A program made the translations under genes and the position numbers. This document shows positions 43,531-52,188 of a stretch of DNA of 64,000 nt, piece by piece (the stretch's first letter is position 1; each line of letters starts with the position of its first letter). The stretch is from Salegentibacter sp. (lineage in GTDB: Bacteria > Bacteroidota > Bacteroidia > Flavobacteriales > Flavobacteriaceae): the NCBI GenBank assembly GCA_024635795.1, contig JAGXIH010000013.1:62001-126000 (forward strand), read 5' to 3'. The notes beneath the pieces are model-generated. The model was not told where the DNA came from and searched no databases. It saw nothing but the letters and a program-made list of their open reading frames with translations.

Positions 43531-44379
43531 ATGAATCCAATGAGAAGTTTATTATTGTTCGCCATTCTTATTACCGGCACTTTTGCATTTGCCCAACAAA
43601 AAGGTGCAAAACTGATAAAAAAAACTAATGGTTTCAGCCATCCAGAATCAGTGGTGTTTGATCAAGATCGGGAATTTGTTTATATCTCCAACATTGGGGA
43701 GAAAAAACCGGGAGATGGATTCATTTCTAAAACAAATCTTGATGGGGATGTGCTCGAGTTAAACTGGATCACGAATCTGAATGATCCCAAAGGATTGCTT
43801 ATTCAGGACGATTTACTATATGTTAGTGATAATACCGATCTCGTAATAATGGATATAGAAACAGGGAGTATAACCAGTCGTATCGAGGTTGAAGGTTCAA
43901 AATTTCTAAACGATATAACCGCAGATGAAGAAGGCAATATCTATATTTCAGATACCGGGAACAGTAGTATTTATAAATTGCAAAAAGATTCTGATATGGT
44001 TACCCAATGGCTGAGTACAGAGGAACTTGAATTTCCTAATGGCTTGCTCGTGGTTGATGATCATATCTATGTTGCTGCATGGGGCAAGGAAGAGGGTGGA
44101 AATCTTTTAAAGGTATCACTTGAAACCAAAGAGATTTCTAAAATTTCTAGAAATCCTGTTGGTAATCTGGATGGAATTCAGCTAAATAATGATAACAATT
44201 TTTATATTTCAGATTGGGCCACCGGTGATGTGTTTGAAATTGACAGGAAAGGAAAATCCAGCAAAATACTAACTTCTGAAGTAAGCGCAGGAGATATTCT
44301 TTTCCACCCAGATTCCGGAAAAATGGTTTTGCCCATGAACCGACAGAATTCGGTGTGGTGGTATCAAATAAATGAATAG
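43531..44379 (+). CDS. Exported SMP-30/gluconolactonase-like beta-propeller
   Basis: A 282 aa protein with a signal peptide (MNPMRSLLLFAILITGTFAF) and repeated beta-propeller blades: GFSHPESVVFDQDREFVYIS, NDITADEEGNIYISDTG, LEFPNGLLVVDDHIYVA, NLDGIQLNNDNNFYISDW. This fold binds calcium and hydrolyses lactones or only binds ligands; activity here is inferred. I start at ATG 43531 because the track TTG at 43510 sits in a TATATTGA promoter-like box. A 50 aa gene follows. Confidence 0.82.
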   Translation: MNPMRSLLLFAILITGTFAFAQQKGAKLIKKTNGFSHPESVVFDQDREFVYISNIGEKKPGDGFISKTNLDGDVLELNWITNLNDPKGLLIQDDLLYVSDNTDLVIMDIETGSITSRIEVEGSKFLNDITADEEGNIYISDTGNSSIYKLQKDSDMVTQWLSTEELEFPNGLLVVDDHIYVAAWGKEEGGNLLKVSLETKEISKISRNPVGNLDGIQLNNDNNFYISDWATGDVFEIDRKGKSSKILTSEVSAGDILFHPDSGKMVLPMNRQNSVWWYQINE

Positions 44380-44396
44380 TCTAAAAATTATTTTCG

Positions 44397-44549
44397 ATGC
44401 AAATAAGGGACAAAAACGATGATGAATCTGAAGACTATATTCTTCAGGATAATAAGAAAACCAGGTTTGGTACAGTTTTCATTATTATAATTCTGGCGAT
44501 ATTAATTGCAGCTGTGGCCATCACAGGTTTCTATTTTGATTTCTGGTAG
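44397..44549 (+). CDS. 50 aa single-helix membrane protein
   Basis: Absent from the ORF track. The acidic N-terminus MQIRDKNDDESEDYILQDNK is followed by the helix FGTVFIIIILAILIAAVAIT and a short FYFDFW end. It starts 17 bases after the propeller gene, so cotranscription is likely. No known family. Confidence 0.7.
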   Translation: MQIRDKNDDESEDYILQDNKKTRFGTVFIIIILAILIAAVAITGFYFDFW

Positions 44550-44550
44550 C

Positions 44551-45195
44551 CTATTGCTTTATTTCATTCAGCAGTAAAAATGCCTTGTTGACATATTCTT
44601 TCTCCAGGAAAATGGCAAAATAGTTGGAGGTAGAAATCATCTCGAAAACCGGAATTCCTTCATACGCCAAAAGTTTAAACAGGTAGAAATAAAGACCCAC
44701 AGACTGTGAACTGTTTTTTGGTAGGGCAATGGTTATTGAGGATAGTTCCTTCTTTACAGAAACTCTCACTTCATTCTTAAAGCAATCCTGAACCAAATCG
44801 GTGAGACTTGCAGAAACCAGGATGTTACTTTCCTGGTAATTACTCGAATAATTCAGATAAACCCCTGTTTGATCCTTCACAGATTCAAGCAATCTTGCTT
44901 TATTAGCGATAATTGTTTTTGAATTAAGAAAGGTATATTCCGTTATTCCCGAACGAACCACAATATCACCCAATTCCCGGAGATGCCTCATATTTATTTT
45001 AGTCCTGCGCGGAGCATACCTGCGCAAAGCCATAATAATAGATCCCTGTTTTACCGGTTTCTTCATTTCAGCTTCAACTTCAGGTTGGATATCGGCCGCA
45101 AGACCGCTAAAATTAACGATATCTCTCGCGATCGCATCATCTAAAAAAGGTTGATGCCGGATAATATCGTGAACACAGGTCGTTATGGCTTTCAT
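44551..45195 (-). CDS. ACT-domain protein related to aspartate kinase regulation
   Basis: A 214 aa protein. The N-terminal 100 residues are helical with IIMALRRYAPRR; the C-terminal half resembles two ACT domains (VRSGITEYTFLNSKTIIANK and SSITIALPKNSSQSVGLYFY). It has no kinase catalytic motifs. It is divergent from lysC, suggesting a regulator of, or sensor for, aspartate-family synthesis. Databases often call such proteins aspartate kinase because of the ACT domain; I do not. Its -7 box lies in an inverted repeat. Confidence 0.72.
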   Translation of the reverse strand: MKAITTCVHDIIRHQPFLDDAIARDIVNFSGLAADIQPEVEAEMKKPVKQGSIIMALRRYAPRRTKINMRHLRELGDIVVRSGITEYTFLNSKTIIANKARLLESVKDQTGVYLNYSSNYQESNILVSASLTDLVQDCFKNEVRVSVKKELSSITIALPKNSSQSVGLYFYLFKLLAYEGIPVFEMISTSNYFAIFLEKEYVNKAFLLLNEIKQ

Positions 45196-45206
45196 TGTTA
45201 ATTATT

Positions 45207-45227
45207 ATACATTTTGTGCAAATGTAT
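45207..45227. promoter_or_regulatory. Perfect inverted repeat ATACATTT-N5-AAATGTAT over a promoter
   Basis: 8-base arms, centre TGTGC. Leftwards, TACATTTG (45219-45226) is an exact -7 box for the ACT gene; so a dimeric protein bound here would block it, and perhaps also act on lysC, which starts 63 bases to the right. Confidence 0.6.
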
Positions 45228-45289
45228 ATAAAATGAATTATAATTTTTGTCTCCCTTATTCATAAGCCTAATTATGCACTTTCAAATAA

Positions 45290-46633
45290 ATGCAAATGAA
45301 GGTTTTAAAATTTGGAGGGACATCGGTTGGTTCGGTAGAAAGCATTAGAAATGTGAAATCGATTAGTTGTACCGGGGATGAAAAAAAATTATTGGTTCTT
45401 TCTGCAATGAGCGGAGTCACCAATCAACTCGTGAGTATAACTGAATACATCAAATCTGATGATGTGACCGGGATAGCCAAAATTATTGCTGACCTCCAAA
45501 TAAAACATTCTGAGGCTATTGAAGACCTTATTCAGGATGATTTACTTCAATTCGAAACCAAAAGAGAAATCTCTGGAATTCTTGCTGAACTCGAAGCAAT
45601 TGCAAAGCTTGAATATACTGAGGAAGTTTATTCCCGGGTTGTGACTTCCGGCGAAAGGATGCTTACCTGTATTTTTTCAAAGTACCTTGAATCCTGTGGG
45701 GTTGAAAATCATTTACTCGATGCTCGTGATTTCATGAAAGTAAACAATCTCGAGAACCCAGATACAGATCTTGTAGGTGATAATTTCAGAAATACAGTTT
45801 CAAGCCTCTCAGAAGCTGATATTTATATTACCCAGGGATTTGTTCGTCTTGATGAAAATAATAAGATAAGCACCCTAAAAAGGGGAGGGAGCGATTATAC
45901 CGCTACTATTCTGGGAGCAGCATTAAATGCCGAAGCTGTACAGATCTGGACCGATATAGATGGCTTTCACAATAACGATCCGCGCTATGTGGAGCAAACA
46001 CATCCTATTGCAGAACTGAGCTTCGAAGAGGCAGCAGAACTTGCTTATTTTGGAGCGAAAATTCTCCATCCCCAAACGGTATCGCCGGTTATTCATAAAA
46101 ATATCCCGGTTTACCTTAAAAATACTTTCACACCACATTTACCGGGAACCAGGATCTCCGGACAATCAACCGGACAAGGTTTAAAAGCAATTTCGGCAAA
46201 AGACGGGATCACTGCCATTAAGATAAAATCTAACCGAATGTTGATGGCACATGGATTTTTGCGAAAAATATTTGAGGTTTTTGACCGGCATCAAACGGCC
46301 ATAGATATGATCACCACTTCTGAAATTGCAATTTCACTTACTATTGATGATAACCGAAACCTGGATAAGATCATTGAAGAGATCCAAGATTACGGTGAGA
46401 TTATCGTAGAACGGGACCATTCTATTATTTGCCTTGTGGGAGAAGGAGTGATCGAAGATAAAAAAGCCAGCAGAATCTTTGAGCTGCTACATGATACCTC
46501 CATTAGAATGATCTCTTACGGAGGAAGTAACAACAATATTTCCTTACTGGTGGCTACCAGCAATAAAATTAACGTGCTTCAAAAACTTCATCAAAAAGTG
46601 TTCGAGGTGAAGCCCGTTGGAGGGTTTGTTTAG
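45290..46633 (+). CDS. lysC: Aspartate kinase
   Basis: A monofunctional 447 aa enzyme that phosphorylates aspartate, the entry to Lys, Thr and Met synthesis. KFGGTSVG at the N-terminus, the catalytic region TSGERM, and TLKRGGSDYTA are present. Two ACT domains (about 320-447; CLVGEGVIE and SYGGSNNNISLLVA) provide feedback control. There are two possible ATG codons, 45290 and 45296; either is possible. A terminator follows within 45 bases. Confidence 0.95.
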   Translation: MQMKVLKFGGTSVGSVESIRNVKSISCTGDEKKLLVLSAMSGVTNQLVSITEYIKSDDVTGIAKIIADLQIKHSEAIEDLIQDDLLQFETKREISGILAELEAIAKLEYTEEVYSRVVTSGERMLTCIFSKYLESCGVENHLLDARDFMKVNNLENPDTDLVGDNFRNTVSSLSEADIYITQGFVRLDENNKISTLKRGGSDYTATILGAALNAEAVQIWTDIDGFHNNDPRYVEQTHPIAELSFEEAAELAYFGAKILHPQTVSPVIHKNIPVYLKNTFTPHLPGTRISGQSTGQGLKAISAKDGITAIKIKSNRMLMAHGFLRKIFEVFDRHQTAIDMITTSEIAISLTIDDNRNLDKIIEEIQDYGEIIVERDHSIICLVGEGVIEDKKASRIFELLHDTSIRMISYGGSNNNISLLVATSNKINVLQKLHQKVFEVKPVGGFV

Positions 46634-46676
46634 TTTTTCTGTTAGTGAACAGTTTCTGTTCCTTTTGTGTAGTGAA

Positions 46677-46716
46677 AACCGTCGGTTGCTAATAATTAGC
46701 CGGCGGTTTTATTTTT
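46677..46716. terminator. Terminator after lysC
   Basis: AACCGTCGG...CCGGCGGTT with one G-U pair, followed by TTATTTTTTT. It overlaps the 3' end of the convergent glycosyltransferase gene. Confidence 0.85.
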
Positions 46717-47931
46717 TTCTTCAATAAACCGGGCCATAAAATATGTACTGCGATGCAGGTGATGTCTTAACATGGCTCCGATGAAATTCTTTTCCCGATG
46801 CCCAGGGAGGCGGTCCAGAATTTGTAATTTTTTCTGAAACTCCTTTCTAAAAGTTTCTGCAGAAAACCGGGAATTAATTATTTCGAAACCACACGTTTGT
46901 ACAATTTTCCACTCTGATTCATCCAGGTATAACTTAACAGCAGCATCAGAAAATTTTTCAGGATCATTTTCAATAACACCATCCCAGGGAAGATTTCCGG
47001 GGATTCCTTCAGCCCCAACTTCAGTAGTGACAGTAGGAGTGCCGCATTGCATTGCCTGGATTAGTTTTCCTTTCAATCCGGCTCCAAATTGTAGTGGAGC
47101 AAGACAAATTCGGGCTTTTTTCATTTCTTTTTCGGCATTTTCCGCTCTTCCGTGCACTAAAAAGCCATTTTTGGGATCATTTAATTTGAAGATCTTTTCA
47201 GAGGGATAGGCTCCATAAATATGCAAATTAGCTTCAGGAAGTTGCTTTCTTATCATTGGCCAGATCTTTTCTTTCAGAATTAATACTGCATTCCTATTGG
47301 GCTCATGAAGAAAATTCCCGATGCTTATAAAATCTTTTCTTTCGTTAAATCCCGACAGGGTATCAATTTCTTTAGAAGTGATTTCTTTCAGCATAAAGGG
47401 TAAATAAAGCAGTAGGCTTTCGGGAATATTAAATTCAGTAGAGAGCAATTGCATTTCCACCTCAGAAATAATCAGACTCAGGTCACAGCGATAAATTGAA
47501 GCGATCTCCCTTTTGGCAATTTCAGAGCTTAAATAGATTTCTTTGGGGTCTTTGTTTTCCTTGTAGGCCGAATGCCTTGCTTTACGAATAAAATGGAGAT
47601 CTTCAGTATCCAGAATCTTAAGGGCAGCAGGGCAAAATTGGTCGACCCTCCAGCTAAACTGTTCCTCCATCATGAACCTGTCAAATAGTACTATATCAGG
47701 TTGTAAGTCTTCAATGTAACTATCAAAACTTGGAGAGTTCAGCTCGATGGCTTTTGTTATTATCCCCAAGCCTTCCAGTTCAGGAACAAAGACAGTTCGG
47801 GTGGTCGTCGTGGCAAAATGAACCTCATAGTTTTCCATCAGAAAAAAATCTATCAACTGCATCATTCGGGTGCCGGCAGCAGAAGAGGTAGGTTCTGGCC
47901 ATACATAGCCAATTATGAGCAATTTTTTCAT
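46696..47931 (-). CDS. Glycosyltransferase (family 4-like, GT-B)
   Basis: A 411 aa GT-B protein. The N-terminal segment GYVWPEPTSSAAGTRMMQLI is seen in acceptor-binding domains; the C-terminal part GNFLHEPNRNAVLILKE, LHIYGAYPSEK and GLKGKLIQAMQCGTPTVTTE carries the nucleotide-sugar site. It transfers a sugar in surface polysaccharide or glycan synthesis. I use ATG 47931 (MKKLLIIGY) rather than the track start, which would extend into the SLC13 gene. It stands alone and no other polysaccharide genes are adjacent. Confidence 0.87.
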   Translation of the reverse strand: MKKLLIIGYVWPEPTSSAAGTRMMQLIDFFLMENYEVHFATTTTRTVFVPELEGLGIITKAIELNSPSFDSYIEDLQPDIVLFDRFMMEEQFSWRVDQFCPAALKILDTEDLHFIRKARHSAYKENKDPKEIYLSSEIAKREIASIYRCDLSLIISEVEMQLLSTEFNIPESLLLYLPFMLKEITSKEIDTLSGFNERKDFISIGNFLHEPNRNAVLILKEKIWPMIRKQLPEANLHIYGAYPSEKIFKLNDPKNGFLVHGRAENAEKEMKKARICLAPLQFGAGLKGKLIQAMQCGTPTVTTEVGAEGIPGNLPWDGVIENDPEKFSDAAVKLYLDESEWKIVQTCGFEIINSRFSAETFRKEFQKKLQILDRLPGHREKNFIGAMLRHHLHRSTYFMARFIEEKNKTAG

Positions 47932-47963
47932 CGGTAGATCTGAATTTGTAAAGCAAAGATAAT

Positions 47964-49769
47964 TTAAAAGCTCCCCGCCAATAATATTGAGCCAACAATC
48001 CATAAAATAAGGGAAACTACGCCTCCAATAATGAAGAAATGCCGGAAACGGTAAATTCCCATACCATAGATAATTGTATTGGTCTGGTAGCCCACGGGAG
48101 TAAAGAAACTAAAATTCGCTGCAAATAACACAGCAAGAATAAAGGGTTTTGGATCCATTTTTAAAGCAAGGGCAATGGTAATCGCAATAGGGGTAATAAT
48201 TATGGCGGTAGCGTTGTTAGACACAAAGCCGCTCATAATCATGGTTACCAGAAAGAGCAATCCAATTACAACGATATTTGTTCGCTCAGTGAACAGTTTC
48301 AGGAGTTGGATAGAAAGCCATTGATCGGCTCCGGTATTACTCATAGCCACACCAAGCGGAATCATTCCTGCCAGAAGGAAAATAATTTGCCAGTTTACCC
48401 GGGAATAAATTTTACCCAGATCTATGCATTTAAAAAAAATCATTAAAAAGCAACCTACCAGGGCGCTTTTAAGAATAGGGAAAATCCCAAAAGCAGATAA
48501 TGCAATTACCAGCAACAGAATAAACAGGCTTAAGTATTTTTTTTTAAGATTGCTTACTTTTATATCCCGGTGCTCCTGGAGAATGGTTACATTTTCTATT
48601 TTCAGAAGTTCCTCCATAACTCTTTCCGTAGCCTCTACCAGCAGGCGGTCCCCAACTCTTAGTTCTATTTGGCTCCGGGTTTTATCAAAAATTCTACGGC
48701 GGGGATTCATAAAATTCCTTCTTTTTCTTATAGCAAGTGGCACGGCGCCATATAATTCATAACTCCCCACGTGTTTTAATCTTTTCCCCACCAGCGGGGA
48801 GTTTGGCAGGATTAATAATTCAACTACCTCAACATTTTCATCAAGTTCTGTATCCTTTTCAACATTATTTTGGGTGAGTTTTTTATCTTTTATTACTGAA
48901 ATCCCTTTTGTTTTTTTTAGCTTCATTAGGTTCTCCAGGTTGCAGCGCAATAAAAATTCATCGGCTTCTCTAATGCCTGTGTTCTTGCCGGGTTTGTCGT
49001 TAATTATCCCTTCTCTTTTTAATCTTAAAACTTCAACATTGGGATTATTTTGAAAGAAGGTATCTTCTATATTTTTTCCTATAAGGTCTGAATCTTTCTG
49101 AATAATGATCTTGGTGATAAATTCATCCAGGTCGTATACATCGGTGTAATGGGAAGGTTTTTTATTCGGAAGAAATTTGATCATTAAACTAACCACGACA
49201 ATGGTTATAGCCATAAAGATCACGCCATACCAGGTGAATTCAAAAAAACTAAATCGCTCCACACCACGCTCCACGGCTACAGCATTAACGATAAGGTTCG
49301 TGGAAGTTCCCATCAGAGTACAACTTCCTCCTATAATTCCGGCAAAAGAAACAGGTAAAAGTAACTTTGAGGCTGGAATATCGTAACGTAAGGAAAGTTC
49401 ATTAATAATTTTGATAAAAACAATCACTACCGCAGTTGTATTTATAAATGCTGAAATTCCACCTGCTATGAACATAAAAGCCGGAACCATAAGGTAAACC
49501 GGTAGGCCCCGCAATTTCCTTAATCCATTGGCAAGCCAGTCTATCACTCCATTGGTTTCCAGGCCAATAGCCATTATCATAAGTGCCAGCACCGTAATAG
49601 TGGCCGGACTAGAAAAACCGGAAATAGCTTCTTCAGGACTTATGATATTGGTTACCAGAAGGCTTACCATGATAAAAAAGGCGATCTTATCTACCGGAAA
49701 TAACTCGAGGGCGAAGAGAACAATAACAATTCCCAGAATTATAAATAAAAGGAGAATCTCGGTAGTCAT
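47964..49769 (-). CDS. SLC13-family permease with RCK_C domains
   Basis: A 601 aa protein with two sets of about six membrane helices (about 1-180 and 400-601) separated by two TrkA-C (RCK_C) regulatory domains (about 210-390). SNNATAIIITPIAI and NTTAVVIVFI are the family substrate segments. It resembles anion and sodium-coupled symporters for sulfate, dicarboxylates or citrate; substrate undetermined. TrkA-C domains are usually ligand sensors. It is upstream of the glycosyltransferase gene on the same strand. Confidence 0.9.
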   Translation of the reverse strand: MTTEILLLFIILGIVIVLFALELFPVDKIAFFIMVSLLVTNIISPEEAISGFSSPATITVLALMIMAIGLETNGVIDWLANGLRKLRGLPVYLMVPAFMFIAGGISAFINTTAVVIVFIKIINELSLRYDIPASKLLLPVSFAGIIGGSCTLMGTSTNLIVNAVAVERGVERFSFFEFTWYGVIFMAITIVVVSLMIKFLPNKKPSHYTDVYDLDEFITKIIIQKDSDLIGKNIEDTFFQNNPNVEVLRLKREGIINDKPGKNTGIREADEFLLRCNLENLMKLKKTKGISVIKDKKLTQNNVEKDTELDENVEVVELLILPNSPLVGKRLKHVGSYELYGAVPLAIRKRRNFMNPRRRIFDKTRSQIELRVGDRLLVEATERVMEELLKIENVTILQEHRDIKVSNLKKKYLSLFILLLVIALSAFGIFPILKSALVGCFLMIFFKCIDLGKIYSRVNWQIIFLLAGMIPLGVAMSNTGADQWLSIQLLKLFTERTNIVVIGLLFLVTMIMSGFVSNNATAIIITPIAITIALALKMDPKPFILAVLFAANFSFFTPVGYQTNTIIYGMGIYRFRHFFIIGGVVSLILWIVGSILLAGSF

Positions 49770-49915
49770 ATCTAAATTTAAACATAAAATTAAACTCAGA
49801 AGGAACAGCTGTATGAATTCTTGTGAAATATTTATGACTTAGTTTAAACCTGGCTAAATTTCCCATAGTGACTACGCAGAAAAAAATTATTAACTTGAAT
49901 TAAAATGAATGAGTC

Positions 49916-50419
49916 ATGAGCAGAGGATTTGTAAAAGAAGAAGACCAGGAAGAAGCTCCATTAATACCACCGCGTGCAGCCTTGCCCGATGGTGTTACAA
50001 ATTATGTAACACCACACGGTTTTGAATTGCTACAGGAGGAGAAAAAAGATCTTGAGCAGCAACGTACTTCCATTAAAATTAAAGATGAGGCTGAATCGCG
50101 AAGAGCAAAATCTGTTATAGACGGAAAATTAAAATTACTCAATGACCGTATCGCTACGGCGCGCATTCTTGACCCTCAATCCCACCAAGCCAAAGATGAA
50201 GTAAGATTTGGGGCCAAGGTAAAATTTAAGCAGAAAGAATCTGGGGAAGTTCAACAATTTACGATAGTAGGTGTTGATGAAGCCGATGTGAAGAAAAAGA
50301 AAATTGCCTTTATTGCTCCCATTGCCCGGGCGGTAACTGGGAAAAAGATAGGAGAAACCGTGGAGTTCACCTTAGGCCCGGAAACCCGTAATCTGGAGAT
50401 TCTGGAAATTTCCTATTAA
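49916..50419 (+). CDS. GreA/GreB-family protein
   Basis: A 167 aa protein with an N-terminal coiled coil (about 30-80, LEQQRTSIKIKDEAESRRAK) and a C-terminal FKBP-like Gre domain (about 90-167, IAPIARAVTGKKIGETVEFT). It resembles GreB. The coiled-coil tip acidic residues needed for RNA cleavage are not obvious. It lies 38 bases upstream of DoxX on the same strand. Confidence 0.88.
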   Translation: MSRGFVKEEDQEEAPLIPPRAALPDGVTNYVTPHGFELLQEEKKDLEQQRTSIKIKDEAESRRAKSVIDGKLKLLNDRIATARILDPQSHQAKDEVRFGAKVKFKQKESGEVQQFTIVGVDEADVKKKKIAFIAPIARAVTGKKIGETVEFTLGPETRNLEILEISY

Positions 50420-50456
50420 AGTTGTAGCTTGTTCTCTGTAAATTTAATCTTAGCAT

Positions 50457-50879
50457 ATGAAAAAAACTTACTTAACCACATTAAACCTTCAGCAGGTTGA
50501 TATAGGCCTGCTTATTTTTAGACTGGCAATTTCGGGGCTCATGCTCACCCACGGAATTCCAAAACTCATCCGGTTTTTTGGTGATGCACCCATTCAATTT
50601 GCAGATCCATTAGGAATAGGGGAAGTTACCACTTTTACCTTGGCTGTTTTTGCTGAATTTGTTTGTTCGGTGTTGGTGATCCTGGGATTGGGGACCAGAT
50701 TCGCCGTTCTTCCCTTAATCGCTACAATGGCAGTAGTGGCGTTAATAGTACACGTTCCCGATGGTTTTGGTAAACAGGAGTTACCTCTTTTGTATTTATC
50801 GGGATGGATTCTGCTATTTTTCACCGGTGCTGGGAAATACTCTTTGGACCATTATTTTCTAGCAAAAAAAAGAAAATAA
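50457..50879 (+). CDS. DoxX-family membrane protein
   Basis: A 140 aa protein with four membrane helices and DoxX hallmarks (LIFRLAISGLMLTHGIPKLI, FAEFVCSVLVILGLGTRFAV). The DoxX family includes subunits of thiol or quinone oxidation systems, but most members have no proven role. Likely cotranscribed with the Gre gene. A terminator follows. Confidence 0.92.
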   Translation: MKKTYLTTLNLQQVDIGLLIFRLAISGLMLTHGIPKLIRFFGDAPIQFADPLGIGEVTTFTLAVFAEFVCSVLVILGLGTRFAVLPLIATMAVVALIVHVPDGFGKQELPLLYLSGWILLFFTGAGKYSLDHYFLAKKRK

Positions 50880-50914
50880 AAAAACGGCTTTCCATTTCCG
50901 GAAAGCCGTTTATA
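50878..50914. terminator. Terminator AACGGCTTTCC-ATTTCC-GGAAAGCCGTT
   Basis: An 11-bp perfect stem between the DoxX gene and the convergent OmpA gene; the leading A tract serves the leftward direction. Confidence 0.9.
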
Positions 50915-50933
50915 ATTCAGTATGATCTAATTA

Positions 50934-51761
50934 TTATTCTGATTCCAGCATTGCAAAGAATTTATCCAGGTTTGGAATTATCACAATTCTGGTTCTTCTA
51001 TTCTTAGCCATATTATTAGAAGAATCGTTATCTACAAGTGGAGAATAACTACTTCTTCCGGCCGCGATAAGTTTTGAAGGATCTACATCATATTTATCCT
51101 GTAATATTCTTACGATAGAGGTAGCTCTTCGTACACTTAGATCCCAGTTATCTTTAAGGTAAGAACCTTCTACCATTGTACGATCGTCGGTATGACCTTC
51201 AACCATAACTTCCATGCTTGGTTCAGAGTTAATAACTTCGGCAAGCTTTTTCAATAACTTGTTCGCATCATTTCTAACCCGGTAACTACCATCACCAAAT
51301 AGAAGCTTATCGGATACGTTGATCATTACCACAGTCTTGTCTACGCTGATATCTACATCATCTTCGTCTGCTCCTTCAGAAATAGACTGCTTTAAATTGT
51401 GAGATACCGCGAGGTTGATAGAATCTTCCAGGGTTTCTGCTCCCGCAACCTTAGCCGGATCCATCTTGGCGATCGTTGCCCGCATTTTTGCCTTATTGTT
51501 ATTAGACATTACAGTAAGGTCATTCATTTCCATTTTTTCATCACTTTCCTCGCGCAAGGAATTGATTTTTGCATTGTAATCGGCTACACGAGCCTCAACT
51601 TTTGCATATTTGGCTTCAATTTCTTCCTTCTCTACCTGTGTTTTTTGAAGGGTACTTCTGGTATCGTCGAGTTCAGACTCCAGTTCTACATATTTTTTCT
51701 TTGAAACACAAGATGTCAGCATTGCTGCTGATAAAACAGTAATTGCTACAGTTTTTCTCAT
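50934..51761 (-). CDS. OmpA-family lipoprotein
   Basis: A 275 aa outer-membrane protein with a lipobox (AMLTSC) and a coiled-coil stretch (about 25-75), then an OmpA C-terminal domain (about 135-270) with VMVEGHTDDRTM, NWDLSVRRATSIV and NRRTRIVIIP, which binds peptidoglycan. I start at ATG 51761; the track frame extends upstream without a signal-like start. It likely anchors the outer membrane to the wall. Confidence 0.93.
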   Translation of the reverse strand: MRKTVAITVLSAAMLTSCVSKKKYVELESELDDTRSTLQKTQVEKEEIEAKYAKVEARVADYNAKINSLREESDEKMEMNDLTVMSNNNKAKMRATIAKMDPAKVAGAETLEDSINLAVSHNLKQSISEGADEDDVDISVDKTVVMINVSDKLLFGDGSYRVRNDANKLLKKLAEVINSEPSMEVMVEGHTDDRTMVEGSYLKDNWDLSVRRATSIVRILQDKYDVDPSKLIAAGRSSYSPLVDNDSSNNMAKNRRTRIVIIPNLDKFFAMLESE

Positions 51762-51991
51762 AATTAGTTTATTTTTAATTTTTGTCCAGTTAAGTGTTAG
51801 TTTATATGTTTTTGGACGCACCAAGGAAAACGAGACGGTTTTCTTTATCGTATCTAATTTTACCGTTTAACGTTTTATTAAGGGAGATTTATCATTTCAT
51901 TGTAAGAAAAAACCTGCATAATCAAGGATAATTATTTAGACCTCCCTGAGGTTAAAATTAAGATCCGGGATACTATTGTAGGGACGTTTAC

Positions 51992-52099
51992 GTGCTTAAC
52001 TTATTTACAAACCCAGATCTCCCGGAATCATTTTCAGAGTCCGAAGATATGACCCCACCGGCTGATATCCCTGAGAATGAATTGGAGCCTACCGGATAG
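51992..52099 (+). CDS. Possible 35 aa acidic peptide
   Basis: A GTG start gives (M)LNLFTNPDLPESFSESED, continuing MTPPADIPENELEPTG to a stop. The acidic, Pro-rich content is unlike random AT-rich sequence and a -7-like box lies 14 bases upstream, but there is no homologue I can name. Confidence 0.3.
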   Translation: MLNLFTNPDLPESFSESEDMTPPADIPENELEPTG

Positions 52100-52161
52100 C
52101 CCCCTATCTGCTTTAACAGAATTTTATTGAAAATCCCTCTGTTAAAATGCTTATTATGGGC

Positions 52162-52169
52162 TAAATTTG
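52162..52169 (+). promoter_or_regulatory. -7 box TAAATTTG before tamB
   Basis: An exact TAnnTTTG match 20 bases before the tamB start. Confidence 0.55.
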
Positions 52170-52188
52170 AAGGAAAGCGTCAGAGAAA

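Larger units (their letters stand above)
51762..52188. other. 427-base region between the OmpA and tamB genes
   Basis: It holds the promoters of both genes, and a small possible ORF at 51992-52099. No RNA gene was identified. A TACTATTG near-match to the -7 box lies at 51971-51978. Confidence 0.4.

Noticed and set aside
44551-45195. Second aspartate kinase
   Set aside because: No KFGGTS or other kinase motif; only ACT-like segments.
47932-48003. N-terminal extension of the glycosyltransferase
   Set aside because: The extra 24 residues overlap the SLC13 gene and precede the typical MKKLLIIGY start.
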